The notes under the pieces are model-generated. The model was given only the letters and a program-made list of their open reading frames with translations, was not told where the DNA came from and made no database searches. The translations under genes were made by a program, and so were the position numbers. A stretch of DNA of 64,000 bases from Deltaproteobacteria bacterium UBA2409. Lineage in GTDB: Bacteria; Bdellovibrionota_C; UBA2361; DDRT01. Where the stretch lies: positions 12,017 through 76,016 of the forward strand of contig DDRT01000014.1 in the NCBI GenBank assembly GCA_002343185.1, given 5' to 3'. Position 1 is the first letter of the stretch. The number at the start of each line of letters is the position of its first letter. Shown here one piece after another: positions 25,527 to 34,112 of the stretch.

Positions 25527-25651
25527 ACATTCTCCTCCCCAAAGTTTCTAAAATAGGAGAACGGCATTCTAGCTAAAATACTTAAGGATTTTTTCATGGA
25601 TTTTATTAGATGAAGAGGTAAGGTATTGAAACAATGATTAAAAAAAGGGAG

Positions 25652-25670
25652 CCGACCTGACCAGGCGCTA
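25652..25670. repeat. short remnant of the GC-rich palindromic family
   Basis: CCGACCTGACCAGGCGCTA resembles the inner arm GGCCTGACCAGGCAAATGCTA of the full elements. It abuts the 3' end of the PH-domain gene. It is too short to be sure it derives from the family. Confidence 0.35.
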
Positions 25671-25672
25671 TC

Positions 25673-26278
25673 CTACTCTCCATCATTCCTGGGCCTAGAG
25701 CCAGCCTCTTTTGAATGACGCTTTTGGTTTTCAGCTCTAAATTGTTCAATTAGTTGAGCTAGCTCTTCAGGGCTTCTAACACCGTAGAAGAATACATCAC
25801 CTTCACCTTGAGCAGCAGTACTTACTTCAAGGGTTCCGAAATTTAACATTCTCCCCCAAAAAGATTGAACTACGTTTACGGCTCTAATATCACTATATTT
25901 AATTATGTGGATGTAATATCGAAGAGCGATCCTGCCACCAATATGCTGTAAGATTTCCCGGCCTAAAATATACTTATCGTTAAACCTTCGACGGATTATC
26001 TCCAGTAAAACCAAAGCGGGAGGTAGAGCGAACCATCTCGGTGAGAAGTTTAAGAACTGAAGAACCGATCCACCAGCCCCTCCCGAAAAAAATGCGGTAA
26101 GCGAAAATGAAAAAGTAGCTAAGATTAAAAACAATGCAATTAATGGAAGGAGCGAATTAAATGACCTATAAGTTGCAAGTAGCTCCTTGTCTCCCTGTCT
26201 GGATGTGATCTCTTCAAAAGCTGGATATGTCACGAGCCGTATAATGCCATTCTGTGGCTTCTTAGGATAGTCAGACAT
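25673..26278 (-). CDS. bacterial PH-domain (YdbT/DUF304-like) membrane protein
   Basis: About 201 residues from the ATG at 26278. An upstream in-frame ATG (26287) and GTG (26317) would extend it into the sigma-54-like site. Two membrane segments (about residues 45-65 and 75-95) are followed by a bPH2-type domain: RYYIHIIKYSDIRAVNVVQS, FWGRMLNFGTLEVSTAAQGE, FYGVRSPEELAQLIEQF. This is the pattern of small proteins with two helices and a pleckstrin-like fold at the membrane face. The tail is charged. Function is unknown. Divergent from the flagellar operon. Confidence 0.78.
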   Translation of the reverse strand: MSDYPKKPQNGIIRLVTYPAFEEITSRQGDKELLATYRSFNSLLPLIALFLILATFSFSLTAFFSGGAGGSVLQFLNFSPRWFALPPALVLLEIIRRRFNDKYILGREILQHIGGRIALRYYIHIIKYSDIRAVNVVQSFWGRMLNFGTLEVSTAAQGEGDVFFYGVRSPEELAQLIEQFRAENQKRHSKEAGSRPRNDGE

Positions 26279-26280
26279 TT

Positions 26281-26297
26281 CCGGCATCCCCCTTGCA
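26281..26297 (+). promoter_or_regulatory. candidate sigma-54 promoter for the flagellar operon
   Basis: CCGGCATCCCCCTTGCA: GG at 26283-26284 and GC at 26295-26296 with exactly ten bases between, matching the -24/-12 architecture (TGGCAC-N5-TTGCW). It lies 108 bp before the first gene of the operon. Sigma-54 control of basal-body genes is common in deltaproteobacteria-like and other lineages; activity here is inferred. Confidence 0.55.
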
Positions 26298-26404
26298 CAA
26301 TTACTAAACGTGGACACTAAGGTTCGAAGGAGATCAGGTACTTAGACTCTTGGGGAGTCAAGTATTTGACGCTTCGATCTTAGTTTTAGGCAGAGGTTTG
26401 GCGC

Positions 26405-27073
26405 ATGGATGCAATACAAATTGGAAAGATTATCGCTGATGTAGGGGTCGCCTTGAGCGTTGTTTATTTAGCGGCCAAGGTCTTTAAGGGTGGTATTAGT
26501 ACCTCACTTTCAAGAAAAGTGGCGGGGCTTGAAGATAACCTGAAAGATATAATTCGTCGCTCTGAGGATACTGCTTCTTCCCTTGAAGAATCGATCGATA
26601 AAAAACAACGAAACCTAGATAGAGCAATCACTGAGCTTGAAGCTATAGAAAGTCGTGTAAGCACACTTATCGAAAGAGGCGAAAAACTTGTCAAGACAAT
26701 TGAGCAAGCAACCGGCAAGGCAACCTCAGATCTTAAAGAGATAGCCGTTACAGCACAAAAGATAATTCAGAAAACTCACATAGAAGTAAATATGGCTAGT
26801 AACAAGATAGAGCTAGCTGATCCGGTCATAGAAGAAGAAGTTGCTGAGCCTCCAAGTTTTACCCTTAGCTCTAAGATAGAAAAAGAAGTTGAACCTTCAG
26901 ATCTTTTTGAAGTTGAAAGACTAGCCGGAGATCTTCTGAAGGCCGGCCGTGACATTGAATACGTAGCAGCAAGAACAAGACTTCCAATCGATAGAGTTGA
27001 GGCTCTTCAAAGGGCAAGTGATCCACGTTTAGGAGCTCTTGGTGCAATGAGAAGAATGGAGCAGACACTATAA
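26405..27073 (+). CDS. membrane-anchored coiled-coil protein heading the flagellar operon
   Basis: A 222-residue protein with an N-terminal membrane segment (about residues 8-25) and a long coiled coil (about 35-125, e.g. DNLKDIIRRSEDTASSLEES). The C-terminal helical module LLKAGRDIEYVAARTRL, followed by PIDRVEAL, looks like a helix-turn-helix-like tail seen in small flagellar-operon coiled-coil proteins of other bacteria (DUF2802/DUF6115 style). The stop overlaps the flgF ATG, so it is translationally coupled. A role in flagellar assembly or regulation is inferred from position. Confidence 0.7.
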   Translation: MDAIQIGKIIADVGVALSVVYLAAKVFKGGISTSLSRKVAGLEDNLKDIIRRSEDTASSLEESIDKKQRNLDRAITELEAIESRVSTLIERGEKLVKTIEQATGKATSDLKEIAVTAQKIIQKTHIEVNMASNKIELADPVIEEEVAEPPSFTLSSKIEKEVEPSDLFEVERLAGDLLKAGRDIEYVAARTRLPIDRVEALQRASDPRLGALGAMRRMEQTL

Positions 27074-27822
27074 TGGACTACGGAACCTATTCGTCAGCAT
27101 CGGCAGGGATTGCATACTTAAGGCGGCTTGAGGTTGTTACTAACAATCTAGCTAACGTTAATACTCCTGGATTTAAGGGTGAGTATCTAAAACAGGAACA
27201 ACAACCTTTTGAGAAGACTCTTGCTTCTGTTTCGGGAGATCCTATTGCAAAACCAGATCATGATCGTTATGGCGGAGTGTCTCAGTTTTCAACATTTACT
27301 GATTTCTCATTGGGCTCAATTCGACAAACAGGTAATCCACTAGATGTTGCATTAAAAAACCCGAATGACTTTTTCTCAGTTCAAACTCCTCAGGGTGCTA
27401 GATTTACTAGAGCTGGAAACTTCACAATAAACGGGGCAGGTGAGCTTACCTTGCAAGATGGCTCCCAGGTCCTTGGTGATGGAGGACCAATCACAATTAC
27501 AGGTAGCTCCGTCAAGATTCATGCAAATGGTGGGATCGAGGTTGATGGAGAGGTTGTTGGAAATCTCCAGGTGACTAGATTCTCAGATCTTAAGAATCTA
27601 AAACCAGAAGGCTCCTCTAGATTTAAACTAGATGGTGCTGGAGGAGAAACAGTTCCTGCAGAAGTAATTCCGGGCTCTCTTGAAGGATCTAACGTTGGGG
27701 TAATCCCAAGTGTAGTAGAGCTTATCACAGTAAATAGAGCGTTTGATATGTATACGCGCACTGCAAGGAACATCGATGAGATGAATCAGATGTCGATTAA
27801 TCAATTAGGAAGAGGAAGATAA
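27073..27822 (+). CDS. flgF: flagellar basal-body rod protein FlgF
   Basis: Proximal rod protein of the flagellar basal body, exported by the flagellar type III apparatus. The 249 residues show the rod/hook N-terminal motif RLEVVTNNLANVNTPGFKGE and the C-terminal helix SVVELITVNRAFDMYTRTAR. NPLDVALKNPNDFFSVQTPQ is the FlgF/FlgG-type central segment. It is shorter and more divergent than the following flgG and precedes it, the usual FlgF arrangement. There is a one-base overlap with the upstream coiled-coil gene. Confidence 0.92.
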   Translation: MDYGTYSSASAGIAYLRRLEVVTNNLANVNTPGFKGEYLKQEQQPFEKTLASVSGDPIAKPDHDRYGGVSQFSTFTDFSLGSIRQTGNPLDVALKNPNDFFSVQTPQGARFTRAGNFTINGAGELTLQDGSQVLGDGGPITITGSSVKIHANGGIEVDGEVVGNLQVTRFSDLKNLKPEGSSRFKLDGAGGETVPAEVIPGSLEGSNVGVIPSVVELITVNRAFDMYTRTARNIDEMNQMSINQLGRGR

Positions 27823-27823
27823 T

Positions 27824-28612
27824 ATGATTAGAGGACTTTATACTTCAGCAACTGGTATGACGGCTCAGCAGATGACTATTGATGTTATCTCAAACAACTT
27901 AGCCAACATTAACACAACTGGATTTAAGAAAAGCAGAGCAGAGTTTCAGGATCTTATGTATCAGTACCTAATGGATCCAGGGGCTCCAACTTCTGAATCA
28001 ACAAGAAGTCCATCAGGTATTGGAGTTGGGCTTGGAGTTAAATCAGTTGGAACTCAGAGAATGTTCAGTCAGGGAGATCTTGTTTCAACAAGTAATCCTC
28101 TTGATGTTGCAATACAAGGGGAGGGATTTTTCTCTGTAACTCTTCCTGATGGAAGTACTGGTTATACAAGATCTGGGAACTTTCAACGAAACAGTGAAGG
28201 AGTGGTTGTTACAGCAGAAGGATATGAGGTCTCTGGAGCAGGTACGGTCCCTGATAATGCAACTTCGATAAGTATTAGTGAGGATGGACAGATTAGTTAT
28301 CTTCTTCCGGGAACCCAGGCTGCAACAGTAGCAGGAACCATTGAAGCAGTAAGATTCGCTAATAACGCAGGTCTTAAGGCTATGGGTGGAAGTATATATG
28401 TTGAAACTGAGTCTTCAGGAGCTCCAGTTGCAGGAAGCTTTGGAGATGATGGTTTTGGAAGAATCACTCAAGGATTTCTAGAAAGCAGTAACGTGAGTGT
28501 TGTAGGTGAGGTAGTTCAGATGATTACTGCTCAAAGAGCCTATGAAGCAGCAAGTAAGGGGATAAATACCTCTGATGAGATGTTGAGTCAGGCAATTAAT
28601 CTTAAGAGGTAA
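27824..28612 (+). CDS. flgG: flagellar distal rod protein FlgG
   Basis: Distal rod subunit, 262 residues, the usual length. The N-terminus MIRGLYTSATGMTAQQMTID and NNLANINTTGFKKSRAEFQD is canonical. Other matches are FQDLMYQYLMDPGAP, NPLDVAIQGEGFFSVTLPDG, and the C-terminal ESSNVSVVGEVVQMITAQRA with YEAASKGINTSDEML. It follows flgF by one base. The flgF-flgG-flgA-flgH-flgI-flgJ order is typical of alpha-, delta- and related proteobacteria. Confidence 0.96.
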   Translation: MIRGLYTSATGMTAQQMTIDVISNNLANINTTGFKKSRAEFQDLMYQYLMDPGAPTSESTRSPSGIGVGLGVKSVGTQRMFSQGDLVSTSNPLDVAIQGEGFFSVTLPDGSTGYTRSGNFQRNSEGVVVTAEGYEVSGAGTVPDNATSISISEDGQISYLLPGTQAATVAGTIEAVRFANNAGLKAMGGSIYVETESSGAPVAGSFGDDGFGRITQGFLESSNVSVVGEVVQMITAQRAYEAASKGINTSDEMLSQAINLKR

Positions 28613-28614
28613 TA

Positions 28615-29556
28615 ATGAGAGTTTTAGCAATTTTATTACTAGCAACTAGCGTCTTTTCGAATGATTTTATTGTAAGAGTCATAGGAAGAGATAAGGCAAC
28701 AGTTACTAAGCCAATCATAACTCTGGCTGATATAGCTGATGTTGAAGAGATGTCGAGTGGTCAGGATGACCTAGTAATTGGTATCAAGAAAGTTCAGGTA
28801 GGAACTGCAGAAAAAGCAGGAGAAACTATCGAACTTCAGGCAAGTAGTATTCTTGATGCTCTTCGAGATCAGGGTATAAATCTAAGAGATGTAGGCTACT
28901 CGATACCTAAAACTGTAAAGGTTACCAGAGCTGGGCGGGAGATCTCTATTAAAGAAGTTAAAGAAGCGATAGAAGGATACTTCTTAGATCAAGGGAAAGA
29001 GGCAACGCTTAAAAAAATCTCCTCACTTGAAGGAATTAAAGTTCCACCAGGTGATATTACTCTTGAACCAATATTTAATGGTAGAAAGCGAGATGGAAAT
29101 TCACACTTTGAAATAAGTTTAGCACAAGATGGAATAGAAATAGGAAAATTCCCTGTAGTAGCAAAAATTGATGAATTTAATGTTGTCCCCGTTGCTTCAA
29201 GGCAGGTTGAAAGGGGAGAGATAATTGATGAGAGTTCTATTGAGATGGCTCGAATGAATTTAAGTGAACTATCTGGTGAATTTATCTCCGACGAAAGTGA
29301 ACTGATTGGAAAGCAAGCAAGAAGCAGGATTGAAAACGGAACACCATTTAGAAAGATGTATGTTGAAAGAGCTGTTGCTGTTGAGAAAGGGAAGAAAGTA
29401 ATTCTGTCATATAGTTCAGGTACCTTTGAAGCATCAGCAACAGGAATTGCTCTGGATACGCGCGGTGTAAATGAAGAAATTCGTGTCCGAAATGAAGCAT
29501 CAGGAAAAATAGTGAGTGGTATTGTAACAGAACCAGGAGTGGTGAGGGTTAATTAG
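28615..29556 (+). CDS. flgA: P-ring assembly chaperone FlgA
   Basis: Periplasmic chaperone for FlgI polymerisation around the rod. 313 residues with a signal peptide (about residues 1-15). The C-terminal half holds the SAF-type domain FNVVPVASRQVERGEIIDES, followed by ELIGKQARSRIENGTPFRKM and a terminal VNEEIRVRNEASGKIVSGIV typical of FlgA. The N-terminal part is more divergent. The position between flgG and flgH is the standard order. Confidence 0.9.
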   Translation: MRVLAILLLATSVFSNDFIVRVIGRDKATVTKPIITLADIADVEEMSSGQDDLVIGIKKVQVGTAEKAGETIELQASSILDALRDQGINLRDVGYSIPKTVKVTRAGREISIKEVKEAIEGYFLDQGKEATLKKISSLEGIKVPPGDITLEPIFNGRKRDGNSHFEISLAQDGIEIGKFPVVAKIDEFNVVPVASRQVERGEIIDESSIEMARMNLSELSGEFISDESELIGKQARSRIENGTPFRKMYVERAVAVEKGKKVILSYSSGTFEASATGIALDTRGVNEEIRVRNEASGKIVSGIVTEPGVVRVN

Positions 29557-29560
29557 GGAA

Positions 29561-30436
29561 ATGAATATGAAAAAAGCGATCTACTACTGTATTCCAGCGA
29601 TTTTAGGATGCTCGGTTTCAACCCCGCCCCCTAAAAGCTACCCTGCCTTAGAGTATACTAATGCACTAAAAGCTAATCTTAATCAGCAAAAAAACGATCA
29701 ATACGGACGAGCACGGGTTTCGTTTGCTAACCAGGAAGTAGAAACAAACATGCCGCAGCCAGAATTAGGCTATACAGTCCAAGAGTCATCAGCCCCTTTA
29801 ACTAGAGATTACCAGAGCCCTCTTCCACTTGGAGACCCTGGTATTCAGGCAAGTCTTTGGAGAGAGAGTAGACGAGGAACCTATCTATTTCAGGACCATA
29901 GAGCCTGGCAGGCTATGGATCTGATCACAATCGTAGTTTCTGAAAATATGTCAGGATCAACTGATGCTGATACTGAAATTACAACTGAGTCTGGAATTGA
30001 AGCTACTTTTGAGCAGCTTCTTGGAGTTCCGCAGTATCTTCTAAATAAGATCGACACCTACATCACTACAGGAGAAGACGGAAGAGCAGACACTACTCAA
30101 CCGCTTGTTAAGGGCGGTTCGAAATCAACATATAAGGGTGAAGGGGAAACAACCAGGACAGGGGCGTTGAGAGGTAAAATGTCCGCTATGGTTGTTGAGG
30201 TACTTCCAGCAGGAGTCTTAAGAATCGAAGGGAAGAAGATAGTCTCTGTTAATGAAGAAGATCAGGTGATGATTATAAGTGGGTTAGTTAGACCAAGCGA
30301 TGTTAACTCAGCTAATGAGATCGACTCATCAAAAATTGCCAATATGAGAATTGATTTCTTCGGAAAAGGAACAGTAGGGGATGCGCAACATGGCGGATGG
30401 CTTGGAAATATTGTGAGGAGAGTATGGCCTTTCTAA
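29561..30436 (+). CDS. flgH: flagellar L-ring lipoprotein FlgH
   Basis: Outer-membrane L-ring subunit. The 291 residues (or two fewer from the in-frame ATG at 29567) begin with a lipoprotein signal ending in ILGC. SLWRESRRGTYLFQDHRAWQ and DLITIVVSENMSGSTDADTE are the conserved FlgH stretches, followed by GEGETTRTGALRGKMSAMVV, EVLPAGVLRIEGKKIVSVNE and IISGLVRPSDVNSANEIDSS. The terminal GWLGNIVRRVWPF fits. The 3' end overlaps the flgI start by 13 bp. Lipidation would need Lgt, encoded at 61276. Confidence 0.95.
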   Translation: MNMKKAIYYCIPAILGCSVSTPPPKSYPALEYTNALKANLNQQKNDQYGRARVSFANQEVETNMPQPELGYTVQESSAPLTRDYQSPLPLGDPGIQASLWRESRRGTYLFQDHRAWQAMDLITIVVSENMSGSTDADTEITTESGIEATFEQLLGVPQYLLNKIDTYITTGEDGRADTTQPLVKGGSKSTYKGEGETTRTGALRGKMSAMVVEVLPAGVLRIEGKKIVSVNEEDQVMIISGLVRPSDVNSANEIDSSKIANMRIDFFGKGTVGDAQHGGWLGNIVRRVWPF

Positions 30437-31512
30437 GATACGTAGTTGGAGTTCTTTTTTTAGTCAGTGTTAGTTTTGCAGCACGGCTAAAAGATATAGC
30501 TCAAATTGAAGGAATGCGTGGTAACCAGCTTTATGGATACGGCATTGTTGTTGGTCTTAATGGAACTGGTGACGGAAACGGAAGCGAGTTTACTCTAAAA
30601 TCGATCTCTAACATGTTAGAGGACTTAGGAATCAGAGTTGATCCAAAAGCTGTTAAGGTAAAAAACTCAGCTGCCGTTATTGTAACTGCAACTCTTCCCC
30701 CATTTGCAAGGCCTGGAACATCGATTGATGTAACTCTTTCTTCACTTGGTGACGCAAAAAGTCTTCAGGGTGGGACGCTTATTATGACTCCACTGCGCGG
30801 TGCAGATGGAAATACTTATGCAGTTTCTCAAGGTCAGGTAACTGTTGGTGGATTCTCCGTAGGTGCAGGAGCTGACTCAGCGACTCAAAATCATCCTACC
30901 GTTGGAACGATTTCAAATGGAGCAACGATTGAAAGAGCTATTCCATTTGATCTATTCCAATCTCAAAGAGTAAGAGTGGTATTAAGAGAAGCTGACTTTA
31001 CAACTGTTACAAGAGTCGTAAAAACAATTAATGAGTTTCTAGGGCGTCCATTTGCTGTTGGAATTGATGGATCTTCAATTGAAGTCCCAATAGCTGCAGA
31101 GTTTGTAAGAGATCCTATCGGGCTTGTTGCTAACATTGAAAACCTACAGGTTGAGGTAGATACAAACGCAAGAGTTGTTGTGAATGAAAGAACAGGAACT
31201 ATAATTGTTGGTGATAATGTAAAAGTCGGTAAAGTTGCTTTAGCCCACGGGAACTTGAATATTGTAATAAGAGCTGAAACCCAAGTTTCTCAACCAAATC
31301 CACTTTCTGAAGGGGAAACAGCTGTGGTTCAAAATCAGGATATTCAAGTTGGAGAAGAGGATAGAAGGCTGAACTTAGTTGGTGGAAATGTAACATTAGG
31401 GGAGTTAGTGAGAGGATTAAATGCTCTAGGAGTAACTCCTAGAGATCTGATCTCAATCTTTGCAGCACTTCAAAAAGCAGGGGCTCTTCATGCAGAGCTT
31501 GTGGTGATGTAA
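30424..31512 (+). CDS. flgI: flagellar P-ring protein FlgI
   Basis: Periplasmic P-ring subunit. The ATG at 30424 gives 362 residues and places a Sec signal peptide (FLRYVVGVLFLVSVSFA) at the N-terminus; an in-frame ATG at 30397 would put extra residues before it. ARLKDIAQIEGMRGNQLYGY, GIVVGLNGTGDGN, ATLPPFARPGTSIDVTLSSL and NLVGGNVTLGELVRGLNALG are canonical, as is the C-terminal ISIFAALQKAGALHAELVVM. The start lies inside the end of flgH, indicating coupling. Confidence 0.96.
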   Translation: MAFLRYVVGVLFLVSVSFAARLKDIAQIEGMRGNQLYGYGIVVGLNGTGDGNGSEFTLKSISNMLEDLGIRVDPKAVKVKNSAAVIVTATLPPFARPGTSIDVTLSSLGDAKSLQGGTLIMTPLRGADGNTYAVSQGQVTVGGFSVGAGADSATQNHPTVGTISNGATIERAIPFDLFQSQRVRVVLREADFTTVTRVVKTINEFLGRPFAVGIDGSSIEVPIAAEFVRDPIGLVANIENLQVEVDTNARVVVNERTGTIIVGDNVKVGKVALAHGNLNIVIRAETQVSQPNPLSEGETAVVQNQDIQVGEEDRRLNLVGGNVTLGELVRGLNALGVTPRDLISIFAALQKAGALHAELVVM

Positions 31513-31514
31513 CT

Positions 31515-31811
31515 ATGAAGAGTGTATCAATTGAAGACACATTACTATTAAAAAATGTGCAAGCCACTTCTAAACTTTCTGATAAGCCTTTAGATCAAAA
31601 GGGAAAAGAAGCGGTGAAGGCAGCAGAAGATTTTGAGGCACTACTTTTGCAACAGATGTTTACAAGTATGTGGAAGGGTACAGCTGAAGCCTCTAATGAG
31701 GAATCACTTTACCGGGATATGCTTAACCAGGCCTTGGCAGCGGATATGGCTAAAGGCAAGGGATTGGGGCTTAAAGATATGGTTGTTAAGGAGCTTGATA
31801 AGGATAAATAG
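31515..31811 (+). CDS. flgJ: rod-capping protein FlgJ, N-terminal domain only
   Basis: Rod cap/scaffold needed for rod assembly. The 98 residues contain the FlgJ N-domain pattern AAEDFEALLLQQMFTSMW and LYRDMLNQALAADMAKGKGL, with GLKDMVVKEL. The C-terminal glucosaminidase domain found in many gammaproteobacterial FlgJ proteins is absent, as in alpha-, delta- and epsilon-type FlgJ. A separate peptidoglycan hydrolase is therefore required; the protein at 58483-59982 is one candidate. Two bases separate it from flgI. Confidence 0.9.
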   Translation: MKSVSIEDTLLLKNVQATSKLSDKPLDQKGKEAVKAAEDFEALLLQQMFTSMWKGTAEASNEESLYRDMLNQALAADMAKGKGLGLKDMVVKELDKDK

Positions 31812-31827
31812 CTGATTTAATTCAGCT
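31810..31827 (+). terminator. small hairpin after flgJ
   Basis: AGCTGA/TCAGCT arms, six-base loop, followed by TTTATT, starting at the flgJ stop. It may attenuate between flgJ and flgM, which are separated by 97 bp. Too weak to call a strong terminator. Confidence 0.35.
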
Positions 31828-31908
31828 TTATTCTGGTTGGAACATGGAGACCAATTTAGGCATCTTAATAAGAACCAAGAGTAGCTTTTTTGATGATATA
31901 AGGGTGTT

Positions 31909-32205
31909 ATGAAAGTAAATGGAAATGATTCAAAATTAAAGGGTATCTTAGGTGTTGCTGATGATAGAGTTACAAAGCAACCGATCGATAGAAAAAATTC
32001 TAAAGCCATTGATACTGTTGATGTTCAAACAGCAGTAGCGATAAATAAAGATCTTTCACCAGAAAAAGTACTAGAAGAAAGAGAGGCAAAGTTTCAAAGA
32101 ATTAAAGCCCAATATCAGGCTGGTACATACGTAATGCCATCAAGTGAAGTTTTAGCAGAGAAAGTAGTTCAGGGAATTTTGGAAGAAATTGAGCTATTCA
32201 AGTGA
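31909..32205 (+). CDS. flgM: anti-sigma-28 factor FlgM
   Basis: Binds FliA and holds it inactive until hook completion, when FlgM is exported. The 98 residues have a disordered, basic N-terminus and the FlgM C-terminal helix pattern REAKFQRIKAQYQAGTYVMP followed by SSEVLAEKVVQGILEEIELF, matching the family's R-x-I-K-x-x-x-x-x-G-x-Y core. Its presence implies a sigma-28 regulon, in agreement with promoter-like sites at 6206, 12994, 44935 and 58388. The stop overlaps the flgN start. Confidence 0.88.
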   Translation: MKVNGNDSKLKGILGVADDRVTKQPIDRKNSKAIDTVDVQTAVAINKDLSPEKVLEEREAKFQRIKAQYQAGTYVMPSSEVLAEKVVQGILEEIELFK

Positions 32206-32690
32206 TAAACTATCGTAATTTTTTTCTATCAAGTAAAAAAATTCTGGAGCTTGAAAAGATAGTGCATGAAGCACTTGGTCAAGCACTAAAAGATCTAGAA
32301 GAAGGTGTTAGAACTTCAAAAGAGCTTTCAACTGAGTCTCTTCAGAAATTAATAGAAAAAAGTGAGGAGCTGCTGCTGAAACGTAAAGCCCTTATGGAAA
32401 CTCTTCCAGAGCCAGATACATTAACAGAAGTCTTAAAAGCAAAGGGCACAAGAGAAGAAAAGAGAGCAATCTTGCCTCTAATTAAAAAAGTAAAAGAGAT
32501 AGTAAGAGAGAACGAAGAGAGAGCTCAAAATGTGCAAAACTTAGGTTCCTTTGCAAATCAGCTTGCAGGAAGCCTAATTGGAATCTTTCATTCAGCTAGA
32601 CATGGAGTTTCTAAGAAATATACTGGAAGTGGTACTGTTGAAGAATCTTATCATCCAACAAGAAAAGATAGTTTTATAAAGAAAGTTTAG
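32202..32690 (+). CDS. flgN: FlgN-like flagellar export chaperone
   Basis: A 162-residue helical protein with heptad patterns throughout the first 120 residues (EKIVHEALGQALKDLEEG, LPLIKKVKEIVRENEERAQN) and no signal. It starts at GTG 32202 overlapping the flgM stop. FlgN-type chaperones bind hook-filament junction proteins FlgK/FlgL before export and are usually next to flgM. Sequence conservation in this family is low, so the call rests on the coiled-coil pattern, size and position. Confidence 0.7.
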   Translation: MINYRNFFLSSKKILELEKIVHEALGQALKDLEEGVRTSKELSTESLQKLIEKSEELLLKRKALMETLPEPDTLTEVLKAKGTREEKRAILPLIKKVKEIVRENEERAQNVQNLGSFANQLAGSLIGIFHSARHGVSKKYTGSGTVEESYHPTRKDSFIKKV

Positions 32691-32730
32691 TTCTATTTAA
32701 TGTAAAAATTAGAATTTTAGTAATTTACAA

Positions 32731-32806
32731 CGGGGGTCAGGCCGGAAGGCCTGACCAGACAGACGCTAGCATTTGCCTGGTCAGGCCTCCTGGCCTGACC
32801 CCCAAG
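32731..32806. repeat. GC-rich palindromic repeat, copy 3
   Basis: Starts CGGGGGTCAGGCCGGAAGG and ends GGCCTGACCCCCAAG, with the inner CAGACAGACGCTAGCATTTG segment identical to copy 2. It sits between the convergent ends of flgN and the orphan gene at 32846. Confidence 0.9.
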
Positions 32807-32845
32807 CGGCCTTACCTATTTATCTTGAGCGTGGATTATTATCAC

Positions 32846-34003
32846 TTAGCTATCTAAGCTTACTTGTATTATTCCTTCGTCTTGTTCTACAGCAGCCAAT
32901 CTTAATTTATTGTAGAAATTTTTTTCAGCTATATTTTCAGACTTTAGACCTTCGTTTACATGATCTGTAATATCTCTACATAAAATTGATTGAACAGGCA
33001 CATTTAGCTCTAAAGGTTTAGGTTCAAAGCTGTAATATGTGTAAAGTGAATAATCAAGGCACTGAGTGCCTGCACCATTAGTGAATATTATTGGATAGCT
33101 AGCATTTTCAGGTATTGGATCTGCTACGGGAGAGAACTCAACTCGGTCAATTATATAAAATCTAGCTCCAACGCCTCTAATATTCCTAAAGTAGCATAGT
33201 GGGTTGGAGGGGAAACAATTATCAAGAAAGTACCTATCTGAATCTAAATTAATCTTAGTACTAGAGTCGCCTAAAACATGATCTTGAAGTTCCATTGCGA
33301 CCAACGTATCATCGCTATCTTCGGGTCTATTATTATCAAGGTATTCTAGTAGTCTATAAAGTGATCTCGGGAACTGACTCACCTCTGTCTTAGCTAGAGC
33401 AAATTCAAGAGCGTATCGATTTTGTCTTTTAAAAAGATCATCAATTTCATTTGGAAGGTGTTTGCGTGCAGCCTCATGCTTTTGCCTGTCATCGCCTATT
33501 CTATTTCCAAGCACTTCAATCATGTCTGATTTAAGTTGTGAATCTTTCACTGAAGCTGTTATCTCAGCTAACTTTTCGATCCCTTCTGGGCTAATATCAA
33601 CATGGCTAGTAAGCTTTGTAACTATTAATGGGGTATATGAATTATTTAAGCTTAAGCACTCATTACATTCAGCAAGAATTCTGAAGAGTTCTATCACTCC
33701 ATCCTCAGATAGTCTTTGTCCTCGAATAGATAAAATCGGAGATGCTAAAGCCTCGATAGCAAGTTTTTTTGACTCGGCATCGAATTTTGACCCTAGTATT
33801 AGCTCAAAACCATCCTTGATTGGCTTAAGGGCAGCCTCGCCCCCTGCCTCCTCCTTTGCAGTATGATATCTTTTAAAGCTGTCCCCTAGATTGCCTGCAG
33901 CCTTTATTAGCTGATCCCCGGAAAGTGCATATTCTAAAGAGGAGAGGTCCTCGCTTATCCTATTTAAATGAGCTGTATTAATCTCCTTTTCTAGCACAAC
34001 CAA
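32846..34003 (-). CDS. uncharacterised helical protein
   Basis: 385 residues, no signal peptide or membrane segment, and no family recognised. Residues 1-230 are helical with repeated short hydrophobic patterns suggesting an alpha-solenoid. Residues about 230-385 are of mixed beta character and contain five Cys (e.g. NCFPSNPLCYF, SILCRDI). The start is uncertain: TTG at 34003 or GTG at 33997 are possible and no in-frame ATG lies upstream before a stop. It shares this orphan character with the proteins at 2023 and 34849. Confidence 0.6.
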   Translation of the reverse strand: MVVLEKEINTAHLNRISEDLSSLEYALSGDQLIKAAGNLGDSFKRYHTAKEEAGGEAALKPIKDGFELILGSKFDAESKKLAIEALASPILSIRGQRLSEDGVIELFRILAECNECLSLNNSYTPLIVTKLTSHVDISPEGIEKLAEITASVKDSQLKSDMIEVLGNRIGDDRQKHEAARKHLPNEIDDLFKRQNRYALEFALAKTEVSQFPRSLYRLLEYLDNNRPEDSDDTLVAMELQDHVLGDSSTKINLDSDRYFLDNCFPSNPLCYFRNIRGVGARFYIIDRVEFSPVADPIPENASYPIIFTNGAGTQCLDYSLYTYYSFEPKPLELNVPVQSILCRDITDHVNEGLKSENIAEKNFYNKLRLAAVEQDEGIIQVSLDS

Positions 34004-34112
34004 GGATATGCCTACTTTTCAGCTATTTAGCGCATAAAATCTTTTATTACTTGGATGATAGCTAAAAATAGGGTAGATTAACCGTTCTAATATTGATTCT
34101 AAGGAGATTAAA

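Noticed and set aside
33462..33866. 134-codon plus-strand frame opposite the orphan at 32846-34003
   Set aside because: Antisense shadow; low-complexity Ser-rich composition and no supporting context.
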